Below the pieces are notes generated by a model, which worked only from the letters and a program-made list of their open reading frames with translations, did not search any database and had not been told where the DNA came from. Shown one piece after another: positions 1 to 7,914 of a stretch of 19,966 nt of DNA. Origin of the DNA: Sphingobacteriales bacterium. Its GTDB lineage: Bacteria; Bacteroidota; Bacteroidia; Chitinophagales; UBA2359. Numbering within the stretch: the stretch's first letter is position 1; every line of letters starts with the position of its first letter. The stretch covers positions 1-19,966 of the forward strand of contig JADKCK010000068.1 of NCBI GenBank assembly GCA_016718845.1, written 5' to 3'. Position numbers and translations under genes: made by a program.

Positions 1-284
1 AAGGAATTGGAGAGTTGCAAGAAGGGTACTTTTACCCAATCGTTGCTGCTCAATCCTACCTTCATGTAAAGCGAGGGATTGTCAGTACCTGCATCTATGG
101 CAAGCGTTCCTATCGGAGCGTCTGTGCCTGTTGATGCTGGATTACCAACTACCTGCAAAGCATAAGCACTAATGGCTTTTATCTCTGCGGGTAATTGCTG
201 ACCACCCTTTGCGTCTGTTCCGCTTGCAAACAACCCTGTGGTTGTTATCAATAGCAGAACAATGCTAAAGAATAGTTGTTTCAT
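1..284 (-). CDS. Secreted protein of unknown function, N-terminal part (cut by window edge)
   Basis: Reading leftward from an ATG at 284-282, an open frame runs without a stop to the window edge, giving 94 residues. It begins with a clear signal peptide: MKQ, then a hydrophobic stretch LFFSIVLLLITTTGLFA, with likely cleavage before SGTDAKGG. No lipobox cysteine is present, so it should be periplasmic, outer-membrane or secreted. Residues about 55-85 read IGTLAIDAGTDNPSLYMKVG...DWVKV. This resembles the 'G-x-L-x-x-D...LY-x-K-x-G...W-x-K-V' segment seen in fibre-like and head-fibre-type proteins, where it probably forms a beta hairpin. That likeness is by eye and weak. The rest of the protein lies outside the window, so no function is assigned. 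Start choice is supported by the signal peptide directly following the ATG. Confidence 0.75.
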   Translation of the reverse strand, partial: MKQLFFSIVLLLITTTGLFASGTDAKGGQQLPAEIKAISAYALQVVGNPASTGTDAPIGTLAIDAGTDNPSLYMKVGLSSNDWVKVPFLQLSNS

Positions 285-843
285 AAGAAAACTGTTAAAA
301 AATGAAAATAAAACGATTTTGTATCTTAAAATTTATAAATTATTTTTGTGGCAAATTTTACGCTGCAAAGGTACGACATTACGCTGAAACAAGGAAGTTT
401 TTGCACAAAATTTGGCAAAACTTTGTGTAAAAATACATTAAGCTCTCGGATTATGTCTGATGTTAAGCTTAGTTTAGGTAATACTTTATTTGGAGCTATA
501 ACAATTTGTGTGGGTTTAGGATGATATTGCTTCTTTTGAGGATTTAGATAAATAACGAAAACACGAACAACACTATATAAGTACCACTATGTGCCTATTT
601 TTGTTGCTTGTTAAACATAGGTTTTATTGGTTGTTTGTGTGTAGCAAGCAACGACTACCCACATCATTTGCCGTGATACTATTATTTTAGCACAAAGGTA
701 CGTACTTATTTTAAGAGCGCCAAATTATTTTAGTGTACACTTTTAAGGGTTTGTTAACAGTTAGTTGAGTGTTTTGCAAATATTTTATGGCAAGGTGTTA
801 AAATTCCTGATTAAATCTTTTACTAAAGTGTTTGTATTTTCGT
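285..843. other. Intergenic region, no gene seen
   Basis: This 559-bp AT-rich stretch lies between the start of the leftward secreted-protein gene and the stop of the leftward lipoprotein gene. No convincing coding frame was found. It holds two leftward TACCTTTG boxes (373-366 and 700-693), which match the Bacteroidota -7 consensus TANNTTTG. Only the distal box has a well-placed TTTG upstream. An imperfect long-loop inverted repeat (GTTGCTTG at 603-610 with CAAGCAAC at 645-652) is also present but is too short to interpret. Confidence 0.6.
693..724 (-). promoter_or_regulatory. Candidate Bacteroidota sigma-ABfr promoter, leftward
   Basis: On the minus strand TTTG (724-721) is followed after 20 bp by TACCTTTG (700-693), matching the TTTG-N19/20-TANNTTTG promoter described for Bacteroidota. 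Transcription would start near 686 and read toward the secreted-protein gene at 284 with a leader of about 400 nt. A second TACCTTTG at 373-366 is closer to that gene but lacks a good -33 box. Confidence 0.45.
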
Positions 844-1875
844 TTAAAATCTAATGTATTTATATTTTTTATTAAACAATCCTGTTTTATCATTAAAGGT
901 TTCTCCAACAAGTTTAAATTCTTTATTATTTATTTTTTGAGTATGGTTAATTAGTTTTTCCTCTAAATTAAAAGTGCGAATACTATCGAGCAGTTTCCAA
1001 GAAGGGTTATTTTGTGTTTGATAAGTATAAATAAATATATCGTGCCAACTGTTCCAATCTTTACCTTGTACTAAGGCTATTTCTTGTATTCCATCGTTGT
1101 TTAAATCGCCAATGGTTTGTATTTTAGCAGCAAAAGCATCTAAATGCTGCAGCGGTGTTATATTTTGAGCCGAAAATTTAATTTGCAATTGACATGGTTC
1201 GGGGTCGCAGATAAAAAAATTGGGGTTTTCGTTGTATGGTACTCTAATAATAGGGGGGATAATATAGGCGTAGTCGGGGGTTTTGTCGTTGTTTAAGTTG
1301 CCTATATTTATGGTGTCTATGGGTATAGTGTAGATGGGTTCGCCTAACACAAAGGTTTGGTATATGGTAGAGTCCGTTGTTGTTGATTTTTGGTTGAGGG
1401 TTTGTTTATATTGTCGATTAGTGGTTATTTCTAATTGTCGGTTTAGGGTGGCGGTTGTTAGTTGTTCGTTTTGTTGTTGTGCTATTATATAGGTAACGGT
1501 TGCCCGATTTTGTTTATCAAGCAACGTTAATTTAATGTTCGTTTTGTTGGGTGTGCTTATTTCGCCATAAACGAGTGCCAAGGCGGTATCTGCCATATTT
1601 ATTCTCCCTATGGCATAAATAGGCAATTTGGGGTCTTTTATAGTTAAATATTTTTGAGCAAAATTAGCCTCAATTGGTGGTTTGGTTTTTAGGCTCAAAA
1701 GCATTTGTTTGTTAAAATCAATGGGCGCAATAAGTAACGGAAAATTGTTGAAGGGGTTGATAGAGTCTTGTAGTGCATCGGCACTAGGGGGAGGTGGGTT
1801 GGTAGATGTTTGCTGGCAAGCTGTGATAAGACACACAAATACAAAAAAAGAAAAAGGCAAAATATGTAAATTCAT
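844..1875 (-). CDS. Lipoprotein with FG-GAP-like repeats, function unknown
   Basis: The 343-residue product begins with a lipoprotein signal: a short N-region, a hydrophobic core (ILPFSFFVFVCLI), then the lipobox LITAC with Cys20 as the expected lipidation site. A Pro/Ser/Thr-rich linker (residues 21-35) follows. Two stretches, IGNLNNDKTPDYAYI (about 191-205) and IGDLNNDGIQEIALV (about 255-269), match the 'GDLNNDGxxD' calcium-loop core of FG-GAP/VCBS-like beta-propeller blades, though only two are recognisable. Two cysteines (223 and 228, in FICDPEPC) could form a local disulfide. The protein is most likely anchored in a membrane facing the periplasm or surface. Its partner and substrate are unknown. 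It is transcribed leftward, separated by 157 bp from the next gene upstream (start 2752), with no obvious terminator after the stop. Confidence 0.85.
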   Translation of the reverse strand: MNLHILPFSFFVFVCLITACQQTSTNPPPPSADALQDSINPFNNFPLLIAPIDFNKQMLLSLKTKPPIEANFAQKYLTIKDPKLPIYAIGRINMADTALALVYGEISTPNKTNIKLTLLDKQNRATVTYIIAQQQNEQLTTATLNRQLEITTNRQYKQTLNQKSTTTDSTIYQTFVLGEPIYTIPIDTINIGNLNNDKTPDYAYIIPPIIRVPYNENPNFFICDPEPCQLQIKFSAQNITPLQHLDAFAAKIQTIGDLNNDGIQEIALVQGKDWNSWHDIFIYTYQTQNNPSWKLLDSIRTFNLEEKLINHTQKINNKEFKLVGETFNDKTGLFNKKYKYIRF

Positions 1876-2032
1876 GTTTTTTTTTTACAACGCCCAATAT
1901 TACTATGTACTCTAATGGGTTTACATACACTTTGACATCAATTATGTTACCTAAATGGCGTGAATTTAGATTATTTTTTTATCACGCATAATATTAGTTT
2001 AAATTCATCTGCCATTCATCATCAAAAGGTAT

Positions 2033-2752
2033 TTATTTGCCTTGTTGATAAAGCAACCGCACTAAACTACGTTTAGCAACGGGCAGTAGTGTTTCGTGCA
2101 GCGGAAAAGTATGGCGCGTGGCAACAGCAAAAGTGGCGGGATTGGGTAATTGTTGGTTATTGGCAATTAGTTCCATTTTTATTGCCTCGTAAGTATTTGA
2201 GAAGCGCTTTATAAACCGGCTAATATAATGCGTTTCAATAGCTCGGTAGCGTTCGGTGGCATCGGTAAATAGGGTTATTTGATAGCCATAGGCATGGATG
2301 TCGGTATCTTGCCCATTGTTTAGCAATACATAGCCCGCATCGGTGTGCAAGGGCATAATGCCTACACCCTGAATTTCCATGTTTTGCTCCACAAAATCGT
2401 AAATTTCTTTACCGCCCTCAACACTGGCTTTAAGGCGCGGAATGGCAAAATCGAGGATACTTTCTAGCTCGTCCATATAAACAGCATTGTGCATCATTTG
2501 CTCATACTCAATCCGAAAATTATCAAAATCTATTCGTTTTATTTTTTTCGGGAAATGTTCGGCAACCTGCTGCTTATTTTGTCGGAAAAGTACTAAATTT
2601 TGGTAATGAAAAATAAGGTTTGACAAAAACGGATATAGTTTTTTATCGTCGAAATACTGAGCAGTATGCTGTAAGTAAGCCAACAAAACATATTTTTTGT
2701 GCTCAAAATCAACAATACCTTCGGTAAACCAAGTAACAGATAACTCTTTCAT
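2033..2752 (-). CDS. Uncharacterised cytoplasmic protein, 239 aa
   Basis: I do not recognise a named family. The product has no signal peptide or membrane segment, is rich in aromatic residues, and looks alpha-helical in its first two thirds (for example residues 20-75 and 80-115, with Lys/Glu/Gln-rich helices). The C-terminal third has a HTDAGYVLLNNG...YQITLF segment that reads as beta strands, and then an ERYRAIETHYISRFIKRF helix. The C-terminal part ends basic (KRSLVRLLYQQGK). Composition and continuity argue that it is a real gene: no stops, normal codon use, and a well-placed leftward promoter candidate at 2891-2860. It is transcribed divergently from groES with 304 bp between the two starts. 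No function is proposed. Confidence 0.8.
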   Translation of the reverse strand: MKELSVTWFTEGIVDFEHKKYVLLAYLQHTAQYFDDKKLYPFLSNLIFHYQNLVLFRQNKQQVAEHFPKKIKRIDFDNFRIEYEQMMHNAVYMDELESILDFAIPRLKASVEGGKEIYDFVEQNMEIQGVGIMPLHTDAGYVLLNNGQDTDIHAYGYQITLFTDATERYRAIETHYISRFIKRFSNTYEAIKMELIANNQQLPNPATFAVATRHTFPLHETLLPVAKRSLVRLLYQQGK

Positions 2753-3056
2753 TTAATTATTAATTATTGATTATTAATTATCACTCCTCTTAGGCACGAA
2801 ACATTTAGCATGTAAATAATTTACTATATAAATACTACTATTTGCTGTTATATACCAAACAAAGTTAGGCAAAAATGTCATTACTGCCAAATTTTTAGTG
2901 TTTTTTTTCTTCTTTTCGGCAATATTGTCATAAAAAGTGCAAAAATTGCGTCAAAAATGGTTTGGCACAAAAAGTGATAGCTATTAGCTACAAAAGCTGA
3001 AGGCTTTAGTTTTCAAATTTAAGTAATTATCAAACATAAAAAACGCACAGACAATT
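2753..3056. other. Divergent intergenic region between the 239-aa gene and groES
   Basis: This 304-bp AT-rich region must contain the promoters of both flanking genes. The leftward promoter candidate is clear (2891-2860). For groES I see TTTGGCAC at 2961-2968 and a small palindromic ATAGCTAT/TTAGCTA area at 2978-2991, but no good TANNTTTG box at the right distance. No CIRCE inverted repeat (TTAGCACTC-N9-GAGTGCTAA) is present, so HrcA control is not supported. An A/T tandem motif (TAATTATTAATTATTGATTATTAATTAT-like) lies just upstream of the 239-aa start. Confidence 0.55.
2860..2891 (-). promoter_or_regulatory. Candidate Bacteroidota promoter for the 239-aa gene
   Basis: On the minus strand TTTG (2891-2888) is followed after 20 bp by TAACTTTG (2867-2860), a full TANNTTTG match. 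The predicted start of transcription is near 2853, leaving a leader of about 100 nt before the ATG at 2752. Confidence 0.5.
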
Positions 3057-3332
3057 ATGGCATTGAATATCACTCCATTGGCAGACCGCGTATTGGTAGA
3101 AGCCGCCGCCGCCGAAGAAACCACCAAAGGTGGCATCATTATCCCCGATACCGCTAAAGAAAAACCACAACGTGGCATAGTAGTAGCCGTAGGTAATGGC
3201 AAAAAAGACGAGCCTATGACCGTTAAAGTGGGCAACACCGTATTGTACGGCAAATATGCTGGTACCGAAATTACCGTTGATGGTAAAGAGTATTTAATGA
3301 TGCGCGAAAGCGATATTTTCGCAATAGTTTAA
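3057..3332 (+). CDS. groES: Co-chaperonin GroES (Hsp10)
   Basis: This 91-residue protein has the usual length of bacterial GroES. It opens with the family signature I-x-PLADRVLV (residues 5-14), continues with the mobile loop ETTKGGIIIPDTAKEKP (about 21-37), which contacts the GroEL apical domain, and then GIVVAVGNG and VLYGKYAGTE, ending ESDIFAIV. GroES forms the heptameric lid that closes the GroEL folding chamber in the cytoplasm. groEL follows downstream on the same strand after a 184-bp gap, longer than in many groESL operons. There is no terminator-like hairpin in that gap, so co-transcription is likely. The ATG at 3057 is the only start that gives the standard N terminus. Confidence 0.98.
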   Translation: MALNITPLADRVLVEAAAAEETTKGGIIIPDTAKEKPQRGIVVAVGNGKKDEPMTVKVGNTVLYGKYAGTEITVDGKEYLMMRESDIFAIV

Positions 3333-3516
3333 GCTCACAGTTTGGGTGTTTAATCCGCCCGCATTAACCTTATTTATTGCTTAGTGCAATTATTATACCG
3401 CAAAGCAGTTTATGCACAAGTATAAACTACTTTTTGCCAAAAATATTGCACAGACAACATTCATTTTCACTTCTTTCTTAATTTTTCAAAACAAAAAAGT
3501 AAATTTAATAATAACA

Positions 3517-5154
3517 ATGGCTAAGATTATTCAGTACGAAACCGAAGCCCGCGAAAAGCTAAAAAAAGGCGTTGATGCCTTAGCAAATGCGGTAAAAGTA
3601 ACACTAGGACCCAAAGGTAGAAACGTGGTTATCGAGAAAAAATTTGGAGCACCAGTTGTCACCAAAGACGGTGTAACGGTTGCCAAAGAAATTGAGTTGG
3701 AAGACCCAATGGAAAACCTCGGCGCTCAAATGGTTAAAGAGGTTGCTTCTAAAACATCGGACGTGGCAGGTGATGGAACAACCACCGCTACCGTATTGTC
3801 GCAAGCTATCATCGGAGCAGGTTTAAAAAGCCTTGCCGCTGGTGCTAATCCAATGGATTTAAAACGTGGCATAGACAAAGCCGTTCGCCAAGTTGTACTA
3901 TCGTTAAAAGAAATGTCGGTTGAAGTAGGTAACGACAACACTAAAATCGAGCAAGTAGGTACTATTTCTGCCAACAACGACCCCGTTATCGGTAAACTAA
4001 TTGCCGAAGCTATGGTAAAAGTGAAAAACGAAGGCGTAATTACCGTAGAAGAAGCCAAAGGTACCGATACATACGTAGATGTAGTAGAAGGTATGCAATT
4101 CGACCGCGGTTACTTGTCGCCTTACTTTGTTACCAATGCCGAAAAAATGGAAGCCGAATTGGAATCTCCGTTTATCCTTATCTACGACAAAAAAATATCA
4201 GCAATGAAAGACTTACTTCCTGTATTGGAAAAAGTTGCCCAAACGGGTCGCCCGTTGTTGATTATTGCCGAAGATGTAGACAGCGAAGCCTTGGCTACTT
4301 TGGTTGTAAACAAAATTCGTGGTACCATACGCGTTTGTGCCGTTAAAGCTCCTGGCTTTGGCGACCGCCGCAAAGCTATGCTCGAAGATATTGCCATTTT
4401 GACAGGTGGCACGCTTATCTCGGAAGAGCAAGGCTATAAACTAGAAAACGCCACCCTTAACTACTTGGGTCGTGCCGAAAAAATCTCTATCGACAAAGAC
4501 AACACCACTATAGTAGACGGTAAAGGCGATGCCGAAGCTATCAAAGCTCGTATCAACCAAATTAAAGCCCAAACCGAAAGCACCACCAGCGATTACGACC
4601 GCGAAAAACTACAAGAACGTTTGGCTAAATTGTCGGGCGGTGTAGCTGTTTTGTATGTTGGAGCCCCCACCGAAGTGGAAATGAAAGAGAAAAAAGACCG
4701 CGTTGACGATGCCCTACACGCTACCCGCGCAGCTATTGCCGAAGGTATCGTACCGGGTGGTGGCACGGCTTATATCCGTTGTATCCCATCGCTTGCCAAT
4801 GTACAAACCGACAACGACGACGAGCGCACAGGCGTTGAAATTGTAAAACGCGCCATCGAAGAGCCACTTCGCCAAATTGCTGCCAACGCAGGACTCGAAG
4901 GCTCGGTGATTGTTGATAAAGTAAAAAATACCACCGGCTCGAATGGCTTTAATGCACGTACCGAAACTTTCGGCGACCTTTATGTTGATGGCGTTATCGA
5001 CCCAACAAAAGTTACCCGCGTAGCCCTCGAACATGCCGCATCTATTGCCAGCATGTTGCTAACCACCGAGTGCGTTATCGTAGACAAACCTCAAGCTGGC
5101 AACAACGATGCCCACGCACATGGCGGCGGCGGCGGTATGGGCGGCATGATGTAA
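3517..5154 (+). CDS. groEL: Chaperonin GroEL (Hsp60)
   Basis: From the ATG at 3517 the product is 545 residues, the normal GroEL size. An upstream in-frame ATG at 3412 would add 35 residues absent from GroEL proteins, so 3517 is preferred; it gives the standard MAK start. Diagnostic parts are VTLGPKGRNVV (ATP-binding loop), DGVTVAKEI, the nucleotide-binding DGTTTATVLSQAI, the apical-domain segment around KAPGFGDRRKAML, and GIVPGGGTAYIR in the equatorial domain. The C terminus ends in a Gly/Met tail (GGGGGMGGMM), as in most GroELs that line the cavity. The tetradecamer folds client proteins with GroES, using ATP. It is the second gene of the groES-groEL pair and is followed by a strong hairpin terminator at 5218-5259. 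Nothing in it looks truncated or damaged. Confidence 0.98.
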   Translation: MAKIIQYETEAREKLKKGVDALANAVKVTLGPKGRNVVIEKKFGAPVVTKDGVTVAKEIELEDPMENLGAQMVKEVASKTSDVAGDGTTTATVLSQAIIGAGLKSLAAGANPMDLKRGIDKAVRQVVLSLKEMSVEVGNDNTKIEQVGTISANNDPVIGKLIAEAMVKVKNEGVITVEEAKGTDTYVDVVEGMQFDRGYLSPYFVTNAEKMEAELESPFILIYDKKISAMKDLLPVLEKVAQTGRPLLIIAEDVDSEALATLVVNKIRGTIRVCAVKAPGFGDRRKAMLEDIAILTGGTLISEEQGYKLENATLNYLGRAEKISIDKDNTTIVDGKGDAEAIKARINQIKAQTESTTSDYDREKLQERLAKLSGGVAVLYVGAPTEVEMKEKKDRVDDALHATRAAIAEGIVPGGGTAYIRCIPSLANVQTDNDDERTGVEIVKRAIEEPLRQIAANAGLEGSVIVDKVKNTTGSNGFNARTETFGDLYVDGVIDPTKVTRVALEHAASIASMLLTTECVIVDKPQAGNNDAHAHGGGGGMGGMM

Positions 5155-5217
5155 TATAATTGATAATAAATGAGCAATAAATTACTTTTTGTAAAACAGC
5201 CATTCATTATCTAACTT

Positions 5218-5259
5218 AAAAAATCCCTTTTTATCTTTATTGATAAAAAGGGATTTTTT
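5218..5259 (+). terminator. Rho-independent terminator after groEL
   Basis: A perfect 18-bp inverted repeat (5218-5235 with 5242-5259) with a 6-nt loop TTTATT. The arm carries TCCC/GGGA in its core and ends in a T run on the plus strand (and the matching run on the minus strand). It sits 64 bp after the groEL stop. Because both ends are A/T runs it could also stop transcription arriving from the leftward McrB-like gene. Confidence 0.9.
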
Positions 5260-5285
5260 GTATTTTAAAAATCAAACCAAATGGT

Positions 5286-5388
5286 TTGCGCTTGCCCCGC
5301 TTTACGCGGAATAGGTTTTTTTGGGGGTGATTATTGGTTTACCCTATTTGCAAAGTCTATGGCACCCCCAAAGCACTGTTAGCGCAGC
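5286..5388. repeat. Structured intergenic repeat, copy 1
   Basis: This ~103-bp stretch is closely matched by 9192-9295 (copy 2). The two ends are nearly identical; the middle (about 5336-5360) differs. Internal pairing is visible: TTTGGGGGTG (5320-5329) pairs with CACCCCCAAA (5363-5372), TGCGCT (5287-5292) with AGCGCA (5381-5386), and CCGC (5297-5300) with GCGG (5306-5309) as a small side hairpin. The result would be a long outer stem enclosing a small hairpin and a 10-bp G/C-rich stem. It lies between the convergent 3' ends of groEL and the McrB-like gene. It may be a dispersed REP/MITE-like element or a structured RNA; no protein is encoded. Confidence 0.8.
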
Positions 5389-5463
5389 CAGCCAACTATA
5401 TATTTTTTAATATTTATATCAAAATATAAGCAACAATATAACACAAACCCATCAACCCCTCTC

Positions 5464-7572
5464 CTACCCTATCCACACCAAAGTAGTTATTAGTTGTTCC
5501 ACCAAATCGGGTTGGTCAAACCAATACTCGTGCAGCAAAGGGCTTATTTCTGCGTCTATTATGTCGTTAAACCAAATTTTTTCGGTCAACAAATCGGTAA
5601 AAACAGGTGGGTTACAAAAATAGCTATGTCCAATTTGATAACCTTTTCCCAAATGTGGGTCGTTGCTAATGCGTTGATTTAGCTGGTTTATATGCGTACA
5701 GATATGCAAAACAAGTGCATCAGAAACTTTTTTTTGGGTTAGATATTGCTTAAATGTTTCGTTAAATTGAGGTACTAAATCGTAAAAAGCAAAACGCCGT
5801 CGCAGGGCATAATCAACCAAAGCCAACGAGCGGTCGGCGGTGTTCATGGTGCCAATAAGGTATACATTATCTGGCACAAAAAACGTATTATTAGGTGTAT
5901 AGGTAAGTGCAATTTGGTGGTTTTGTCCGCGTTTATTTGCCTCTATAAGTAGCAAAACTTCGCCAAAAATCTTGCCTATATTACCCCTATTAATTTCTTC
6001 GATAATTAAAAAATAAGGCTTGTTAGGTTGTGTTTTTGCTTGCTGGCAAAGCTTGTAAAAAATGCCTTGTTGCAGCACAAATTGTCCTTGTTCGTTGGGT
6101 CTAAATCCTTGCAAAAAATCTTCGTAACCATACGACGCATGAAACTGTATCGTAATAACTTGCTCGGTACTGGCTTGTTGCATAAAACAATACGCCAATT
6201 TTTGGGCAATAAATGTTTTACCTACCCCCGGCGGACCTTGCAAAATTAGGTTTTTTTTGTGCTGTAACAAACGCAACAACTGCTCGAAGGTGGCTTGTGG
6301 TAACAACAAATCTGCCATAGCATGGGCAAGGGTATAAGCAAGGCTTGTTGTTTTTTTAGAGATGATGATGGGCTTTGGCGTTGTTTTTTCAACCAAATTT
6401 GCATTTTTGGGTACTAAATGGTCGTTTTTTTCTAGTTTGGGCGTTTTAATAAGCTCAAAAGTAGGCAAATCGGACAGTTCGGTGTCGGTTATCATTTCCC
6501 ACCATTTTTTTACCATTTGCTCGTAATAAGGCGTTACATCGGTTAATGTTTTTATGGGCAGATGCTCGCTTACTTTCCAATCGCCTATGGCTAACCATTC
6601 AACGGTGTGCAAATGTTGGTGCGGTAGGCTTGTTTCGCTAAACTCGTAATTGCCCGTAATGCGTGCCAAACCCAGCAAGGTATCGGTTCCGCGTTTTGCA
6701 AAAACATAATCGCCTAATTGCATACGGTGTGCAAAATCGAAGCAAGCACGGGCATTATTAGTGGGCTTGGTATCTTTATATTTAGCCTCTATTAGGCATT
6801 TTAGCACGGCTTGTTCGTCGTAAAAAAGTGCAAGGTTTCCGGTAAAGCCCCAGCCTATCGAAACGATATTTTCGTCAATCCAACGTTGCCAATATTCGCC
6901 TTTTTCGCCGGCTGCCAATAGCCAAAAATTTTGTTCGGGTTGATGATAATTATTTACTTCTTCTTCGGCAAACGGGGCGTGTTCGTACTCACCAAGCAGT
7001 TCGGTGGCATAGTCTAAGGTGTTTTGTGTGGGTGGTTTTGCATGGCACAAAAACTGCTGCATGTGGTACATGGTGGCTTGCTGATAATTAGGCATACCCA
7101 TTAGGCGCACTATCCGCCGTATTTTTTCGGTTTTTAGTATCGGTATAATAATATCGGGTGCATACGAAAAAGCAATCTTCCATTTAATTGCCGTACCTAT
7201 ATCTATATCATCAATTAGTTGTAATTGTTTGTTTTGTGCAGCCCTTACAATAGCTACAATATGTTGTCTAATGGTGTCAAAAGCTTCGTTTTTTGTGGCA
7301 CCATATTTTTTTAGCCATGCATAAATGCCGTCGGTTTGATACTGATTGTTAGCAAATAGGGTGTCGGTATTTTGGCGTTTATAGATGCCAAATTTATACG
7401 ACGAGCCGCCTTTAATACTCGCAATTTCGTCTAATTTATGTTCTATCCAATAACAAAACGACTCGGTGGGCAGGGTGTTGGTGTATTCGTCGAGGCTAAG
7501 AGTTTGCAATTTATCCAATGTCCAGGTTTGTTGAAAATGGCTTAGTTGCTCAACAATTTTAGAATTATTCAT
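5464..7572 (-). CDS. McrB-like AAA+ NTPase with EVE/PUA-like domain, no McrC partner
   Basis: From the ATG at 7572 the product has 702 residues. An in-frame ATG at 7656 would add a hydrophobic 28-residue stretch that looks like translated leader, so the inner start is preferred. Residues about 20-75 hold an N-terminal domain with the motif ESFCYWIEHK...IKGGSSYKFGIY. Residues about 216-332 resemble the EVE/PUA-like modified-base-reading module (EKGEYWQRWIDENIVSIGWG ... LGDYVFAKRG). Residues 430-690 form a McrB-type AAA+ domain: Walker A GPPGVGKT (446-453), Walker B FLIIEEINRGN (521-531), the family signature GTMNTADRS (574-582) and an RRRF arginine-finger region (591-594). McrB proteins normally hydrolyse GTP and drive the nuclease McrC to cut methylated DNA. 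Here the downstream side (below 5464) holds only the structured repeat and groEL, so mcrC is missing locally. The gene lies downstream of tRNA-Arg, from which a strong terminator separates it. Family is confident; the biological role is inferred. Confidence 0.9.
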   Translation of the reverse strand: MNNSKIVEQLSHFQQTWTLDKLQTLSLDEYTNTLPTESFCYWIEHKLDEIASIKGGSSYKFGIYKRQNTDTLFANNQYQTDGIYAWLKKYGATKNEAFDTIRQHIVAIVRAAQNKQLQLIDDIDIGTAIKWKIAFSYAPDIIIPILKTEKIRRIVRLMGMPNYQQATMYHMQQFLCHAKPPTQNTLDYATELLGEYEHAPFAEEEVNNYHQPEQNFWLLAAGEKGEYWQRWIDENIVSIGWGFTGNLALFYDEQAVLKCLIEAKYKDTKPTNNARACFDFAHRMQLGDYVFAKRGTDTLLGLARITGNYEFSETSLPHQHLHTVEWLAIGDWKVSEHLPIKTLTDVTPYYEQMVKKWWEMITDTELSDLPTFELIKTPKLEKNDHLVPKNANLVEKTTPKPIIISKKTTSLAYTLAHAMADLLLPQATFEQLLRLLQHKKNLILQGPPGVGKTFIAQKLAYCFMQQASTEQVITIQFHASYGYEDFLQGFRPNEQGQFVLQQGIFYKLCQQAKTQPNKPYFLIIEEINRGNIGKIFGEVLLLIEANKRGQNHQIALTYTPNNTFFVPDNVYLIGTMNTADRSLALVDYALRRRFAFYDLVPQFNETFKQYLTQKKVSDALVLHICTHINQLNQRISNDPHLGKGYQIGHSYFCNPPVFTDLLTEKIWFNDIIDAEISPLLHEYWFDQPDLVEQLITTLVWIG

Positions 7573-7635
7573 TTTTATTAACACAATTTTATTAATAATC
7601 AAACAAAAATACAGCGTATTCCTAAAATACTTGGG

Positions 7636-7643
7636 CAAATGTA
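7636..7643 (-). promoter_or_regulatory. Possible -7 box for the McrB-like gene
   Basis: TACATTTG on the minus strand (7643-7636) fits TANNTTTG. No good TTTG box lies 19-20 bp upstream, so this is weak. If used, transcription would begin near 7629, downstream of the in-frame ATG at 7656, which supports the start at 7572. Confidence 0.3.
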
Positions 7644-7707
7644 GCATCATGCCCACTTTTTAGATTTAAAATTTATATTAAACAATAAATCTTAAAAACA
7701 ATAAACA

Positions 7708-7750
7708 AAACCGTCATAACTAGCTGTTAATCAGCTAGTTATGACGGTTT
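7708..7750 (-). terminator. Rho-independent terminator after tRNA-Arg
   Basis: A perfect 19-bp inverted repeat (7708-7726 with 7732-7750) with a 5-nt loop begins 4 nt beyond the tRNA 3' end. In the leftward direction the stem is followed by a T-rich stretch (TTTTGTTTATTG). It isolates the tRNA from the McrB-like gene downstream. Confidence 0.9.
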
Positions 7751-7753
7751 AGG

Positions 7754-7825
7754 TGGTCCCACCGGGAATCGAACCCAGATTTAAAGTTTAGGAAACTTCC
7801 GTTCTATCCGTTGAACTATGAGACC
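7754..7825 (-). tRNA. tRNA-Arg (anticodon CCT)
   Basis: On the minus strand 72 nt fold into a full cloverleaf. The acceptor GGTCTCA pairs with TGGGACC (one T-G pair), with discriminator A at 7754. The D stem is GTTC/GAAC. The anticodon stem GAAGT/ACTTT encloses loop TTCCTAA, giving anticodon CCT (reads AGG, arginine). The variable loop is 4 nt, and the T arm is CTGGG-TTCGATT-CCCGG. The CCA end is not encoded. It stands alone between the esterase 3' end and its own terminator. Confidence 0.96.
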
Positions 7826-7883
7826 TTTTGTTGTTTAATCACCCCAAAACATTTGTGTGCTTAAACAACAAGGTTTGGCGGTG

Positions 7884-7914
7884 CAAAATTACTGCAAAAT
7901 TATTTTCTGTACAA
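7884..7914 (-). promoter_or_regulatory. Candidate promoter for tRNA-Arg
   Basis: Leftward TTG (7914-7912), 20 bp, then TAATTTTG (7891-7884), a match to TANNTTTG. The start of transcription would fall near 7878, about 50 nt before the tRNA. It overlaps the end of the upstream esterase frame. A second TAATTTTG lies at 7902-7895. Confidence 0.4.

Noticed and set aside
603..652. Inverted repeat GTTGCTTG/CAAGCAAC as an operator or terminator
   Set aside because: The arms are only 8 bp with a 34-nt loop and no T run, which is within chance for AT-rich DNA.
1682..1915. 77-residue rightward frame over the lipoprotein gene
   Set aside because: It is the shadow of the lipoprotein's N-terminal coding strand and has no protein-family features.
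3412..3516. Possible 35-residue N-terminal extension of GroEL
   Set aside because: It is absent from GroEL proteins, and the ATG at 3517 yields the standard MAK start; the stretch reads as untranslated groES-groEL spacer.
7573..7656. Upstream in-frame ATG of the McrB-like gene
   Set aside because: It would add a hydrophobic stretch with no family counterpart, and a possible -7 box at 7643-7636 would place the transcript start inside it.
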